Shown one piece after another: positions 1-7,092 of a stretch of 24,905 nucleotides of DNA (positions are counted from its first letter, which is position 1; each line of letters opens with the position of its first letter). A program made the position numbers and the translations under genes. The notes beneath the pieces are model-generated. The model was given only the letters and a program-made list of their open reading frames with translations, was not told the origin of the DNA and did no database searches. Location: contig JAHZEL010000005.1 in assembly GCA_019421865.1 (NCBI GenBank), positions 38,164 through 63,068 on the forward strand, read 5' to 3'. The DNA comes from Desulfovibrionaceae bacterium. Lineage in GTDB: Bacteria; Desulfobacterota; Desulfovibrionia; Desulfovibrionales; Desulfovibrionaceae.

Positions 1-12
1 TTCCTCCTCCTC

Positions 13-48
13 GCGCCGCCGAAGCCGCCCGCTCCGGCGGCGCTTTTT
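13..48 (+). terminator. Rho-independent terminator of a gene upstream of the window
   Basis: An 8-bp GC stem (arms at 13-20 and 36-43) is followed directly by TTTTT at 44-48. The T run is only on the plus strand, so it should end a plus-strand transcript whose gene lies before base 1. Confidence 0.75.
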
Positions 49-55
49 GTCGGAA

Positions 56-105
56 AAGCGGGGAAAGCAACGGGGCGTACCCGCCCGGGGGAAAATTGCT
101 TTGCT
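56..105 (+). repeat. Remnant of the intergenic hairpin repeat (copy A)
   Basis: This stretch matches the first part of the repeat seen seven more times in the window: a GGGAAAGC lead, a GGGGCGTACCCG-like first hairpin and the CCCGGGGGAAAAT left arm of the second hairpin. The later modules (28-nt hairpin, final stem) are absent, so it is a truncated or decayed copy. It lies between the terminator at 13-48 and the 3' end of the ANT(6) gene. Confidence 0.5.
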
Positions 106-213
106 TCCGCATGCATTCGGGCGTTCAGGGCCGTGTCTCACTGCGCCGCAGCGGGGATGTTTTCTCCAGAACTTCCGTGTTGTGGGAGAGCCGTGCGGCA
201 GCGGGGCGTCGGC

Positions 214-1131
214 TTATGCGTTCGAGCTGTTTTTCAGACGCGTTTCTCTGTCTCCGCAGCCTTGAAGCGTGTCTTCAATGATGCGCGCATAAAGGAGAAA
301 ACCGTCTTCGTCCTGCTGCGGATAGGCAACATGAAGCTGTCGGGCCACGTCGATCGCCGCGTCGTGGAAAAGCGCGCAGGCCTCATGAACGGCGCTGCGT
401 ATATGCTCGAAGGAAGCGTCGCTGTAGATGCCGCAATAGCGCCGGTACAGCGCTTCGGGCAGGCAGTCTTTGAAAAAGCGGTTCAACTTGCCGCTGGAGC
501 TCGCAAAGCCCGTGCGGAAGCCGATGTGCCAGCACAGCATCTGCTCCAGCATGGGGCGGGAAAGGCTGTGATACGTGGTCATGACAAAGGGCAGCTCCCC
601 TCTGGCCAGCCCCTTCGTCACATCGCACAGGCTCCAGAAAAATTCGTTGCAGCAGCCCCGGAACATGGCTTCCGAAGGCTTTTTGATGTGGAAGTCCTCA
701 TCGCTGGGAAGCGGCATGTCCGGCAGGCAGCCCACCTTGTCCAGCAGCGGCAGAAAGAGCCTGTTGCGCGTGCATCCCTTCCGCATGTGCTCTGTTGTTT
801 CCACGCCGATGTCGATCCGGTTTCCGTCCTCGAACAGCAGCAGCCACGAGTACAGCTCCTGAAAGCCGCTGCGCAGCCCGAAGCGGTCTCCGTAGCCGAA
901 AAAGCTGTCCTGTTCCTGCATGAGAATGATTCGCCCCCACGGCGCAACCCAGCTCATATCCGTGCGGAAACTCTCTGTTTCCGTAACCACGAACATGACG
1001 TCGAAGTCCCGGTAGATGTCTTTGGGAACCCGTGGATTCGTGCGCGATCCCTTCAGATACGCGGCAAGAATTCTGGCATCCGCCTTCGCCGTGTCCAGAA
1101 TCAGGTTCATAATGGTCTTCTCGTCGCGCAT
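214..1131 (-). CDS. ant(6): ANT(6)-type aminoglycoside 6-adenylyltransferase family protein
   Basis: This 305-residue protein belongs to the streptomycin adenylyltransferase (AadE/AadK, ANT(6)) family, which transfers AMP from ATP to the 6-hydroxyl of streptomycin. The nucleotidyltransferase signature is present: GSR at residues 28-30, then DFD at 42-44, with a further acidic pair in EDGNRIDIGV (about 101-110) where the third catalytic carboxylate lies. Length is close to the usual 285-305 residues. The start was set at the ATG at 1131 because GGAGG lies 4 nt upstream and the family begins with a MR.E..-type N terminus; an upstream in-frame start would add ten residues without a ribosome site. 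It is a single gene, with repeat copy B upstream. Chromosomal members are common and many give weak or no resistance, so resistance is an inference. Confidence 0.85.
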   Translation of the reverse strand: MRDEKTIMNLILDTAKADARILAAYLKGSRTNPRVPKDIYRDFDVMFVVTETESFRTDMSWVAPWGRIILMQEQDSFFGYGDRFGLRSGFQELYSWLLLFEDGNRIDIGVETTEHMRKGCTRNRLFLPLLDKVGCLPDMPLPSDEDFHIKKPSEAMFRGCCNEFFWSLCDVTKGLARGELPFVMTTYHSLSRPMLEQMLCWHIGFRTGFASSSGKLNRFFKDCLPEALYRRYCGIYSDASFEHIRSAVHEACALFHDAAIDVARQLHVAYPQQDEDGFLLYARIIEDTLQGCGDRETRLKNSSNA

Positions 1132-1220
1132 ATCCCCTCCTGCAGTGTCTCGCCCGCTCAAAAAAGCAGGTCTGAATCTTTCAACGCATCCCCCTTCATG
1201 CCCGCCCTGTCAAGCTGCGC

Positions 1221-1460
1221 GGGGAAAGGCGGGAAAGGCAGCGGGGCGTCGCCCCGTACCCCGCCCGGGGGAAATGATTTCCCCCGGACCCCCTCGGTTC
1301 CGCTTCGCGGGAAGGGGTGGTTTACCGGGCGGGATTCCGGCTTCCCCGGCCGTTCTTCTGCAGGCTTTGTCATGCGGACGTGTCCTATCGGACCCGCCCG
1401 CGGTGGCCGACCGTTGTCCGGCATGCCGGACAACGGGAATAAGGAAGGGATTACAAGAGA
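1221..1460 (+). repeat. Intergenic modular hairpin repeat, copy B
   Basis: The copy shows all modules in order: a GGGAAAGGC lead (1221-1240), hairpin 1 (1242-1256), hairpin 2 with 10 bp and a 3-nt loop (1265-1287), a CCGC-TTC-GCGG hairpin (1300-1310), the 28-nt hairpin 4 (1374-1401) followed by GGTGGCCGACC, a perfect 26-nt palindrome as the last stem (1411-1436), and an AAGGAAGGGA tail. It fills the gap between the ABC operon end and the ANT(6) gene. The next 100 bases are strongly purine-rich on the plus strand. Confidence 0.85.
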
Positions 1461-1621
1461 GGGAGAGAAGAGGGAGATGAGGCCGGGCAGAAAGCTTACG
1501 GCTTTGAAGAGAGGAGAAAAGAGAGGCAGATGCGGGCTGTTGCCGCAGAAGAAGGGGGGCTTTGTGAAGATTGAGGGGAAATTCCCCCCTAATTAAAAGT
1601 TTTAGGAAAGGGGATGGGGGT

Positions 1622-1672
1622 GCGGGGGAAGGGGGAAAGCCCTTTTTCAAAAGGGGTTCCCCCTTCCCCCGC
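1622..1672 (-). terminator. Very long inverted repeat closing the ABC operon
   Basis: The 16-base arms at 1622-1637 and 1657-1672 are perfectly complementary, and the bases between them (CCCTTTT / AAAAGGG) continue the pairing, giving a near-complete 51-nt hairpin. It begins 14 nt after the stop codon of the binding-protein gene. No T run follows at once on the minus strand, but CCTAAAACTTTTAATT lies about 15 nt further on. It may act as a terminator or an mRNA 3'-end stabiliser. It is a different element from the modular repeats. Confidence 0.55.
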
Positions 1673-1685
1673 GTCACAAATCTTC

Positions 1686-2627
1686 CTATTCCATGGCGGA
1701 ATCAAGAATGAAGCTGCGGGCTTCGACCTTGTTGCGGGCCATGCCGTTTTCGATGAGGAAGGTCATATCGCTGTCGATGCTTTTGACATCGTTTTCATTG
1801 AGGCGCTTGTTGTAGTGGGACCAGGCGTAGAGGCGTTCGGCGTCGGCTTCGGAGATGCCCTGTTCCTTGGCGCCGAGGGCGATGGCTTCCTTATGGTTGG
1901 CCATGATCCAGTCATAGGCTTCGTCCTGGGTTTCCACGACGAGCTTGAGCAGTTCCGGCTGTTCTTCGATGAACTTCTTGCTGGCGCACATGGCGAGAAT
2001 GGGGGTCACGAGTCCGGAGGCGGTGGAGATGATGGGCTTGCCCGCCTGTTCGGCCTTGACCAGAGCGCCGGCGGCAATGAGGGCGGCGTCCACCTTGCCT
2101 GCCATGAGGGCGGAGAAGCCCTGCGGGATGCCCATCTGGACGAACTTCACGTCGTTGATGGTCATGCCTTCTTTGGCGAGGCCGGCCACGAGAAGCTGAT
2201 GGAGCACGGTACCCTTGGGTCCGGCGATGGTTTTACCGCGCAGGTCGGCGAAGGTTTTCGCGCCGTTTTCCTGACCGACGAGAGCGAACACGTCGGTGGG
2301 GCGGGAGGCCCCGGCCACGATGATGACGGGGTTGCCTTCGGCGTTGGCCATCTGCACCGAGGTGGTATTGATCACGCCGCCCACGTCGAGGTCGCCTGAG
2401 GCCATGGCGGTGGCCTGCTGGGCGCCGGAGTCTATTTCATGCCATTTGACCTTGATGCCCTTGGGTTCCAGCTTCTTTTCCAGGAGCTGCTTTTCCTTCA
2501 TGACGATCATCTGAAGGTTGAACGGCGATTTGACGTAGCTGATGTTGAGAGCGCCTTCTTCGGCGAAGGCAGGCGCGGCGAAAAGGGAAAGGGACAGGGC
2601 CAGCAGAAGGGATTTGGGCATCTTCAT
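1686..2627 (-). CDS. ABC transporter periplasmic binding protein (NMT1/SsuA/TauA-like)
   Basis: The 313-residue product is a periplasmic solute-binding protein of the NMT1/SsuA/TauA class. It has a typical signal peptide (MKMPKSLLLA..., hydrophobic to about residue 20, AFA cleavage site). The mature part has family hallmarks: a GDLDVGGVINT stretch near residue 78, a FADLRGKTIAGPKGT stretch near 126-140, and the hinge and second lobe through residue 300. It is the last gene of the operon, 5 nt after the ATPase stop. Its ribosome site AAGGAG is formed by the last codons of the ATPase gene, so translation is probably coupled. The substrate cannot be read from the sequence; aliphatic sulfonates, taurine, nitrate or a thiamine precursor are all possible. 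Confidence 0.88.
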   Translation of the reverse strand: MKMPKSLLLALSLSLFAAPAFAEEGALNISYVKSPFNLQMIVMKEKQLLEKKLEPKGIKVKWHEIDSGAQQATAMASGDLDVGGVINTTSVQMANAEGNPVIIVAGASRPTDVFALVGQENGAKTFADLRGKTIAGPKGTVLHQLLVAGLAKEGMTINDVKFVQMGIPQGFSALMAGKVDAALIAAGALVKAEQAGKPIISTASGLVTPILAMCASKKFIEEQPELLKLVVETQDEAYDWIMANHKEAIALGAKEQGISEADAERLYAWSHYNKRLNENDVKSIDSDMTFLIENGMARNKVEARSFILDSAME

Positions 2628-2632
2628 AATAA

Positions 2633-3349
2633 TTATAACTCCTTAGTATTCAGATGCGTAAGAATGTTGCGGCGGATGAAGTCCCGCCGTTCGGGGCCTG
2701 AGTCTTCGGTCAGATCGAAGCTTTCCGAAATGACGCCGTGTTCCATGACGCAGAGACGGCTTCCCACGCGCAGGGCTTCTTCCATGTCGTGGGTGACGAA
2801 GAGGCACAGCGAGCGGGCCATGAGCTTTTTCAGCATGGTCTGGAGTCGTTCTCTTGTAATGGCGTCGAGGGAGGCGAAAGGTTCGTCCATGAGCAGGATG
2901 CGCGGCGAACGCAGCAGGGCGCGCGCCACGCCCACGCGCTGGGCCATGCCGCCGGAAAGTTCACGGGGCATGGCGGAAAGAAGATCGGGAGAAAGTTCCA
3001 CCATGGCGAGGGCCTGCTTCATGCGGACGAGGGCGTCCGGGCAGTCGGAGGGCAGGGCGAGACGGAGATTTTCGCCCGTGGTGAGCCACGGCAGCAGCCG
3101 GGGATCCTGAAAGACCATCGCGCATTCGGCAGGGCCTGCGGATACGGTTCCGGCATCGGGGCATTCCAGTCCGGCGGTGATGCGCAGCAGCGTGGATTTG
3201 CCGCAGCCCGAAGCGCCGAGCAGGCAGGTGATGCCCTGAGAAGCCAGCGTAAGATCGGTTCCGCACAGCACTTCCCGCCGTCCGAAGCTTTTGCGTATGC
3301 CTTCAAGCAGGCGAACGCCCGCGCCGTTGGAAGAAAGAGTCGGGTTCAT
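2633..3349 (-). CDS. ABC transporter ATPase (SsuB/TauB/NrtD-like)
   Basis: This 238-residue cytoplasmic ATPase drives the importer encoded by its neighbours. All nucleotide-binding motifs are intact: Walker A GASGCGKST (45-53), Q-loop Gln81, signature LSGGMAQR (131-138), Walker B ILLMDEP (151-157), D-loop SLD, and the switch His187 in VTHDMEEAL. The length and the RLLPW stretch after the Q-loop fit the nitrate/sulfonate/taurine subgroup. Its ATG overlaps the stop codon of the permease gene (ATGA arrangement), and the binding-protein gene follows after 5 nt, so the three genes form one operon. Confidence 0.92.
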   Translation of the reverse strand: MNPTLSSNGAGVRLLEGIRKSFGRREVLCGTDLTLASQGITCLLGASGCGKSTLLRITAGLECPDAGTVSAGPAECAMVFQDPRLLPWLTTGENLRLALPSDCPDALVRMKQALAMVELSPDLLSAMPRELSGGMAQRVGVARALLRSPRILLMDEPFASLDAITRERLQTMLKKLMARSLCLFVTHDMEEALRVGSRLCVMEHGVISESFDLTEDSGPERRDFIRRNILTHLNTKEL

Positions 3350-4110
3350 GCGGCAAGCTCGGGAAAGCGGCGCTTCAGAAGCGCTGAGGAAACGGTGGAA
3401 AAGGCGGCGTCCAGCGCCCAGCCCATGAAGCCGATCACCAGAATGCCCACAATGACTTCATCGGCGCGCTGCATCTGTTCGGCGTCCATGATCATGTAGC
3501 CGAGGCCGCTGCTTGCCGCAATGAGTTCCGCGGCAATGAGCGCCCGCCAGCTGTAGCCGAAGCTCAGCCGCAGCCCCGTGATGATCGAAGGCGTGGCCGC
3601 GGGCAGAAGAAAGAACAGCACCACCCGCGCGCGGGAAAGATGAAGGCTGGCCGCAAGCTCGCGGAACGAGGCGTCCAGACGGCTCAGGCCGTCCCGCGTG
3701 TTCAGATACACGGGAAAGAACGAGGCCAGAACAATGACGGCGATCTGCGTGGCGTCGCCTATGCCGAGCCACAGAATCAGAAGCGGCGTCAGCGCAAGCG
3801 GCGGCGTCATGCGCATGAAGGAAAGGGAGCCTTGAAAAAGTTCGTCCAGAATCTTCCATCGATACAGCATGGCCGCCGTAAGAAACGCCAGCGCCACGCT
3901 CAGGCTGAATCCCGCCGCAATGCGCATCAGCGACGCGCCTATGTGGCCTGCCAGAGCTCCGCTTCGGATCATGGACAGCCCCGTTTCCAGCACTCTTCCC
4001 GGCCCCGGCAGCAGATACGGCGATACCATGCCGGAAGCCGTCGCCCCCTGCCACACAAGAAGAACCAGAATCGGAAGAAACAAGGACTTTATTATGCGCA
4101 TGGCCGACAT
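3346..4110 (-). CDS. ABC transporter permease (SsuC/TauC-like)
   Basis: The inner-membrane subunit has about 254 residues and roughly six hydrophobic helices. The cytoplasmic-loop signature (EAA-like stretch, ELAASLHLSRARVV... through the GLRLSFGYSW region) that docks on the ATPase lies around residues 150-195. The start is uncertain: ATG at 4110 (MSAMRII) or ATG at 4101 (MRII) both give a family-length protein, and neither has a clear ribosome site. The reading frame stays open up to 4347, but that part is proline-rich, lacks homology features and runs into the repeat-bearing spacer, so I excluded it. It is the first gene of the operon. Confidence 0.88.
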   Translation of the reverse strand: MSAMRIIKSLFLPILVLLVWQGATASGMVSPYLLPGPGRVLETGLSMIRSGALAGHIGASLMRIAAGFSLSVALAFLTAAMLYRWKILDELFQGSLSFMRMTPPLALTPLLILWLGIGDATQIAVIVLASFFPVYLNTRDGLSRLDASFRELAASLHLSRARVVLFFLLPAATPSIITGLRLSFGYSWRALIAAELIAASSGLGYMIMDAEQMQRADEVIVGILVIGFMGWALDAAFSTVSSALLKRRFPELAA

Positions 4111-4256
4111 ACTAGTCCGCGGCGCAGCTTCTGTCCATGCTGTGAAAAATGCGCTTTTCTCGCGGAAAGGCGGGACGTGCGGGGCGGGGAGGAGATGAGG
4201 GAAAAGAGGGGCGGGAAAGAGCGGGAAAGGCGGAAGAAGGCAAGGTGGGGGGGAAG

Positions 4257-4580
4257 GGAAAACGGGAAAGGTACAGGAACAGTTACGGACATCGGGGGGG
4301 GGCCCTGACCCCGCCGGGGGGAATGATTCCCCGACAGGTCGGGACAAGCCCCCCGAACCCCCTCGATTGCAGCGCGAACGGGAGTACGGACGCGGGGCGG
4401 GGATCTTCGTATGGCGTCAGGGGTGGGGCGGGCGATGTTGTGCGGAAGCCGGAAGCGCAGGCGGAAACTTTCCAGACTGCCGCGTCTGTGCAGGTATGTC
4501 CCGTCGGCCCCACCTGCGATGGCCGACCTCTGCTTCAGCTTCGCGGCATCATCGGGATAAAGGAAGGATTTTCAGAATAT
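4257..4580 (+). repeat. Intergenic modular hairpin repeat, copy C (degenerate)
   Basis: It contains the second-hairpin module (GCCGGGGGGAATGATTCCCC, 4311-4330), a CCCCCGAACCCCC stretch, the 28-nt hairpin 4 (4490-4517, GCAGGT/ACCTGC arms) followed by GATGGCCGACC, and the GGGATAAAGGAAGGATT tail (4554-4570). The middle and the last stem are degenerate. It lies upstream of the ABC operon and points away from it. The preceding 100 bases (about 4159-4275) are almost all purines on the plus strand. Confidence 0.75.
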
Positions 4581-4582
4581 TA

Positions 4583-4641
4583 ATAAAAAAGTCCGTCCGC
4601 CGGTTCCGCGTATGGGGCGAAGTGTCGGTCGGACGGGCTTT
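4583..4641 (-). terminator. Probable terminator of the outer-membrane protein gene
   Basis: The 12-base arms at 4589-4600 and 4630-4641 pair with a single mismatch, and on the minus strand the 3' arm runs straight into TTTTTTATTAATATT. The position, about 170 nt past the stop codon of the minus-strand beta-barrel gene, fits a terminator at the end of a long 3' untranslated region. The long loop (29 nt) makes the call less certain. Confidence 0.5.
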
Positions 4642-4813
4642 CATGGATGGACGTTTTTTGTGGGGAGATCGGAGGGGGGGGGATGTGCAGGGCCGTGCGC
4701 TTTTCGCATGCAGCCTCCATTTGCTTGCGGCGTTAAGCGCTGTTTTGTCGTGCAAGCCCTGCGCTCGTACAGCGTGTCCCGCACCGACGAGCCTCCGCGC
4801 CCCTCCCTGCGCC

Positions 4814-5485
4814 TTAGAATGTCACGCGCAGGCCCAGCATGAACTGATGGACGTAGTTGTCCTTGGACTTCAGACTGACGTTGTCGGCCAGGTGAACGGC
4901 GCTGCCGTTGTCCATCATGAGGAAGCGGTAGCCGAGGTCGGCGGCGATGTTGTCGGTGAAGGCGTAGGAAACGCCGAGGCCCACCTGTCCGGCGAACACG
5001 GTGTCGGTGTCGCTGTTCGAGCCGAGAAGGTCGGCGGCGATCTTCGTGTGATCGACGTGTCCTTCGGTCTTGAGGAAGGCCATGCCGAGACCGGCGCCGA
5101 GGTAGGGCGTAAGTCCGTTCCATTCGGTGATGTCCCAGTACACGTTAGCCAGCAGGGTCTGGAAGCCCGTCTTGGCGTGAACGCTGTGGCCCGAGTCGCC
5201 GGAGCTTCTGGAAATGTTGCCGTAGGCGCCGTATTCGAGTTCGGCGCGCACGGGAACGTCGAAGCAGGGCGCGAAGTCATAGCCCACGGCCAGAGCGCCG
5301 CCCGCGCGGGTGCCGCTCTTGGAGCCGGAACCGGACACGTCGTTGCCGGAGAATTCGCCCTTGGAGTGCTGAACGTTGAGCACGAACTTGGGCGCGATGT
5401 AGACGCCGACAAGATCGGCGGCGCGGGCCGGAGCCGGGAGCATGAGGCAGGCCGCCATGAGAAGCATACCGAGTTTCCTGATCAT
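4814..5485 (-). CDS. Small outer-membrane beta-barrel protein (Opa/OmpA-barrel type)
   Basis: The 223-residue product has an N-terminal signal peptide (MIRKLGMLLMAACLML..., cleavage after ARA near residue 22) followed by alternating polar/hydrophobic strands with glycines. Typical strands are LTPYLGAGLGMAFL and VGLGVSYAFTDNIAADLGYRFL, and the chain ends in the aromatic outer-membrane signal LGLRVTF. This is the eight-stranded barrel class of surface-antigen-like proteins, so it should sit in the outer membrane; the exact role is unknown. The start at 5485 has GGAG at 8 nt; the frame is open further upstream, but the signal peptide fixes the start. A dyad overlapping the likely promoter suggests regulation (see 5698-5712). 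Confidence 0.85.
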   Translation of the reverse strand: MIRKLGMLLMAACLMLPAPARAADLVGVYIAPKFVLNVQHSKGEFSGNDVSGSGSKSGTRAGGALAVGYDFAPCFDVPVRAELEYGAYGNISRSSGDSGHSVHAKTGFQTLLANVYWDITEWNGLTPYLGAGLGMAFLKTEGHVDHTKIAADLLGSNSDTDTVFAGQVGLGVSYAFTDNIAADLGYRFLMMDNGSAVHLADNVSLKSKDNYVHQFMLGLRVTF

Positions 5486-5672
5486 GAGATTTCTCCTTGC
5501 TGAAGGTGAAGGCTCATCCGGACGCATGGTCCGGGATTTCCGGCCGGAGCCGGAGCCGCGGCAGAGGCTGTCGGCAGGACGCGGGACTGTCTGTTTCCGT
5601 GGGGATGCGGGGACTGCGCCTTGCGGCGGGAGGGGAAAGGCGTCTCTGCCGACGAGCCTGGAACACGCCTCC

Positions 5673-5712
5673 GTTATAGCCCGGCAGGGGAGAGTATCCA
5701 TGATTATCATGG
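5673..5712 (-). promoter_or_regulatory. Candidate promoter and operator of the outer-membrane protein gene
   Basis: On the minus strand TATAAC (5673-5678) is a good -10 element; the -35 is weak. A perfect 15-nt dyad (5698-5712, CCATGAT-T-ATCATGG) covers the -35 position, where a repressor would block RNA polymerase. The dyad carries the 11-nt core ATGATAATCAT of the classical Fur-box consensus, although the outer hexamer bases do not match. Confidence 0.35.
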
Positions 5713-5720
5713 CGGCGCGG

Positions 5721-5761
5721 CAAAAGAAGAAAGCCGCCCTCCCGCGGGGGAAGGCGGCTTT
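5721..5761 (-). terminator. Terminator of the MprF-like gene
   Basis: The 9-bp arms AAAGCCGCC (5730-5738) and GGCGGCTTT (5753-5761) form a hairpin 24 nt past the stop codon of the minus-strand membrane-protein gene. The minus-strand tail reads CTTCTTTTG. Confidence 0.7.
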
Positions 5762-5785
5762 GCGAAAGATCGGAAGGAAAGATGA

Positions 5786-6763
5786 TTACTTGGCGACCGG
5801 GATTTCGGTGGCCTTTTCCTCGGCGGCGATTTCTTCCGGTGTGCGGCGGCGCAGACGGAATTCATAGCCGAAGAGCAGGATGACGGAAATGAACAGGGGA
5901 ATGAGGTAGTAGAGCACGCGGAACACGAGAATCGCGCCGAAGAGCAGCTTGGGCACGACGCCGTGAATGATGTGCATGAGCACAAGTTCCAGCACACCCA
6001 CGCCGCCCGGCACATGAGTGAGCACGGCGGCTACCTGGGCGAGCAGGTAGTTGGGCAGAAAATCGGCGAAGGAAATGGCGCTGTGCGGGGGCAGCAGCAC
6101 ATAGAGACAGGCGGCGGCCACGAGAAGGTCGGCGCAGGCCACGGCGGTCTGGGCGAGGGCTATGGGCAGCGTGGGAAGGGCGAATTCCTTCTTGAAGATG
6201 CGCACGGCGCGTCCTCTGGCCCACCAGCAGACGAGCAGATACAGAATGCACAGACCGAGCAGCGCCGCGCCGAGCGTGCGGACCTGGGACTGGTCGATGC
6301 CGAGTTCCGGAGGCACGTGCACGTTGGCAAAGAGCAGAACGCCGCCCGCGAGTCCGAGCGCGCCGATCCAGAACGTGACGGCGAGCATGAGCACGAGCCG
6401 CACCACGTCGATGGGATGGAAGCCCCAGGCACTGTAGAGGCGGTAGCGCACGGTGGTGCCGCCGAGCAGCGCGCCGAGATTGTAGCTGATGGCGGACCCG
6501 GCAAAGGACACGAGACAGATTCTGGAGAAGGGCAGCTTGCGGTGGATGGCCTTTACGGCGAGCCAGTCGTAGCCCACGAGGATGATGTAGTTGAGTATGA
6601 CCAGCAGAACCGCGAGCACGAGCTGGCGCTTTCTGATGTGGAAAATACTGTCGAGGATGTCTTCCATGCTGTAGCGCTTGAGCTTGTGGTAGAGAAGCAT
6701 GCAGGCCAGCGCACAGATGAGAATAACGATAAGTTTCCCAAGAATCGGAAGATATTTTTTCAT
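5786..6763 (-). CDS. Lysylphosphatidylglycerol synthase transmembrane-region (UPF0104/MprF flippase-type) protein
   Basis: The polytopic inner-membrane protein has about 325 residues and seven or eight hydrophobic segments. It matches the membrane domain of MprF-like proteins (LPG_synthase_TM / UPF0104). The diagnostic stretch is AAVLTHVPGGVGVLE followed by LFGAILVFRVLYYLIPL near the C terminus; the GALLGGTTVRYRLY stretch in the N-terminal half is also typical. The soluble GNAT-like synthase domain of full MprF is missing, so this is a stand-alone membrane module whose substrate is unknown. ATG at 6763 (MKKYLP) gives the cleanest membrane-protein N terminus; a GTG at 6781 is the alternative, and neither has a good ribosome site. 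It is monocistronic, with its own terminator, and diverges from xerD. Confidence 0.82.
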   Translation of the reverse strand: MKKYLPILGKLIVILICALACMLLYHKLKRYSMEDILDSIFHIRKRQLVLAVLLVILNYIILVGYDWLAVKAIHRKLPFSRICLVSFAGSAISYNLGALLGGTTVRYRLYSAWGFHPIDVVRLVLMLAVTFWIGALGLAGGVLLFANVHVPPELGIDQSQVRTLGAALLGLCILYLLVCWWARGRAVRIFKKEFALPTLPIALAQTAVACADLLVAAACLYVLLPPHSAISFADFLPNYLLAQVAAVLTHVPGGVGVLELVLMHIIHGVVPKLLFGAILVFRVLYYLIPLFISVILLFGYEFRLRRRTPEEIAAEEKATEIPVAK

Positions 6764-6830
6764 CGTCGGCAAAGCACACACCCGGAAGATACAGAGTCAT
6801 GCCGCAAAGGCGGAAGTTTTTAGCGCCCCA

Positions 6831-6859
6831 ACCATACCGGTATAGCGGAGTAAAGGCAA
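6831..6859 (-). promoter_or_regulatory. Candidate promoter of the MprF-like gene
   Basis: On the minus strand TTGCCT (6854-6859) and TATGGT (6831-6836) are separated by exactly 17 bp, each matching four of six consensus bases. The site lies about 70 nt upstream of the start codon. A perfect ATACCGGTAT palindrome sits in the spacer. Confidence 0.4.
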
Positions 6860-6878
6860 GGGGAGGAGAAACACAAAA

Positions 6879-7007
6879 ATGGTCGTTGCGGGCGATAGGC
6901 GGCAGCGTAACGGAAATGATGCTGCGGGGCCTGACGAATGGAAAAAGTTTGTGAATGAGAACGGTTCAGGCACAAGTGAGCCGGGTTTCGGACAGGCCGG
7001 ACGTTGA
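6879..7007 (+). CDS. Possible 42-residue small protein in the divergent spacer
   Basis: The ATG at 6879 is preceded by GGGGAGGAG about 10 nt upstream, an unusually strong ribosome site for a non-coding spacer. The frame encodes 42 residues, rich in Gly, Arg, Asn and charged residues, with no hydrophobic segment and no recognised motif. It ends inside the -35 element proposed for xerD. It could be a small protein, a leader peptide or chance. Apart from this and the two candidate promoters, the 310-nt spacer 6782-7092 shows nothing. Confidence 0.25.
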   Translation: MVVAGDRRQRNGNDAAGPDEWKKFVNENGSGTSEPGFGQAGR

Positions 7008-7032
7008 CGCCTCCGCCTGCCGCAGTTAATTT
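7004..7032 (+). promoter_or_regulatory. Candidate promoter of the xerD-cca pair
   Basis: TTGACG (7004-7009) and TAATTT (7027-7032) are separated by 17 bp, about 60 nt upstream of the xerD start. The -35 is near consensus (five of six); the -10 matches three of six. Confidence 0.45.
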
Positions 7033-7092
7033 GAAGAGAGGCGACGTATTTTTCAGGGAATGTCGACCGGCATTGCATAAAGGAGGTTCGGC

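Noticed and set aside
133..1596. A 487-codon plus-strand open frame over the ANT(6) gene and repeat copy B.
   Set aside because: It is antisense to a clear family protein and runs through the repeat hairpins; composition is low-complexity and no motif is seen.
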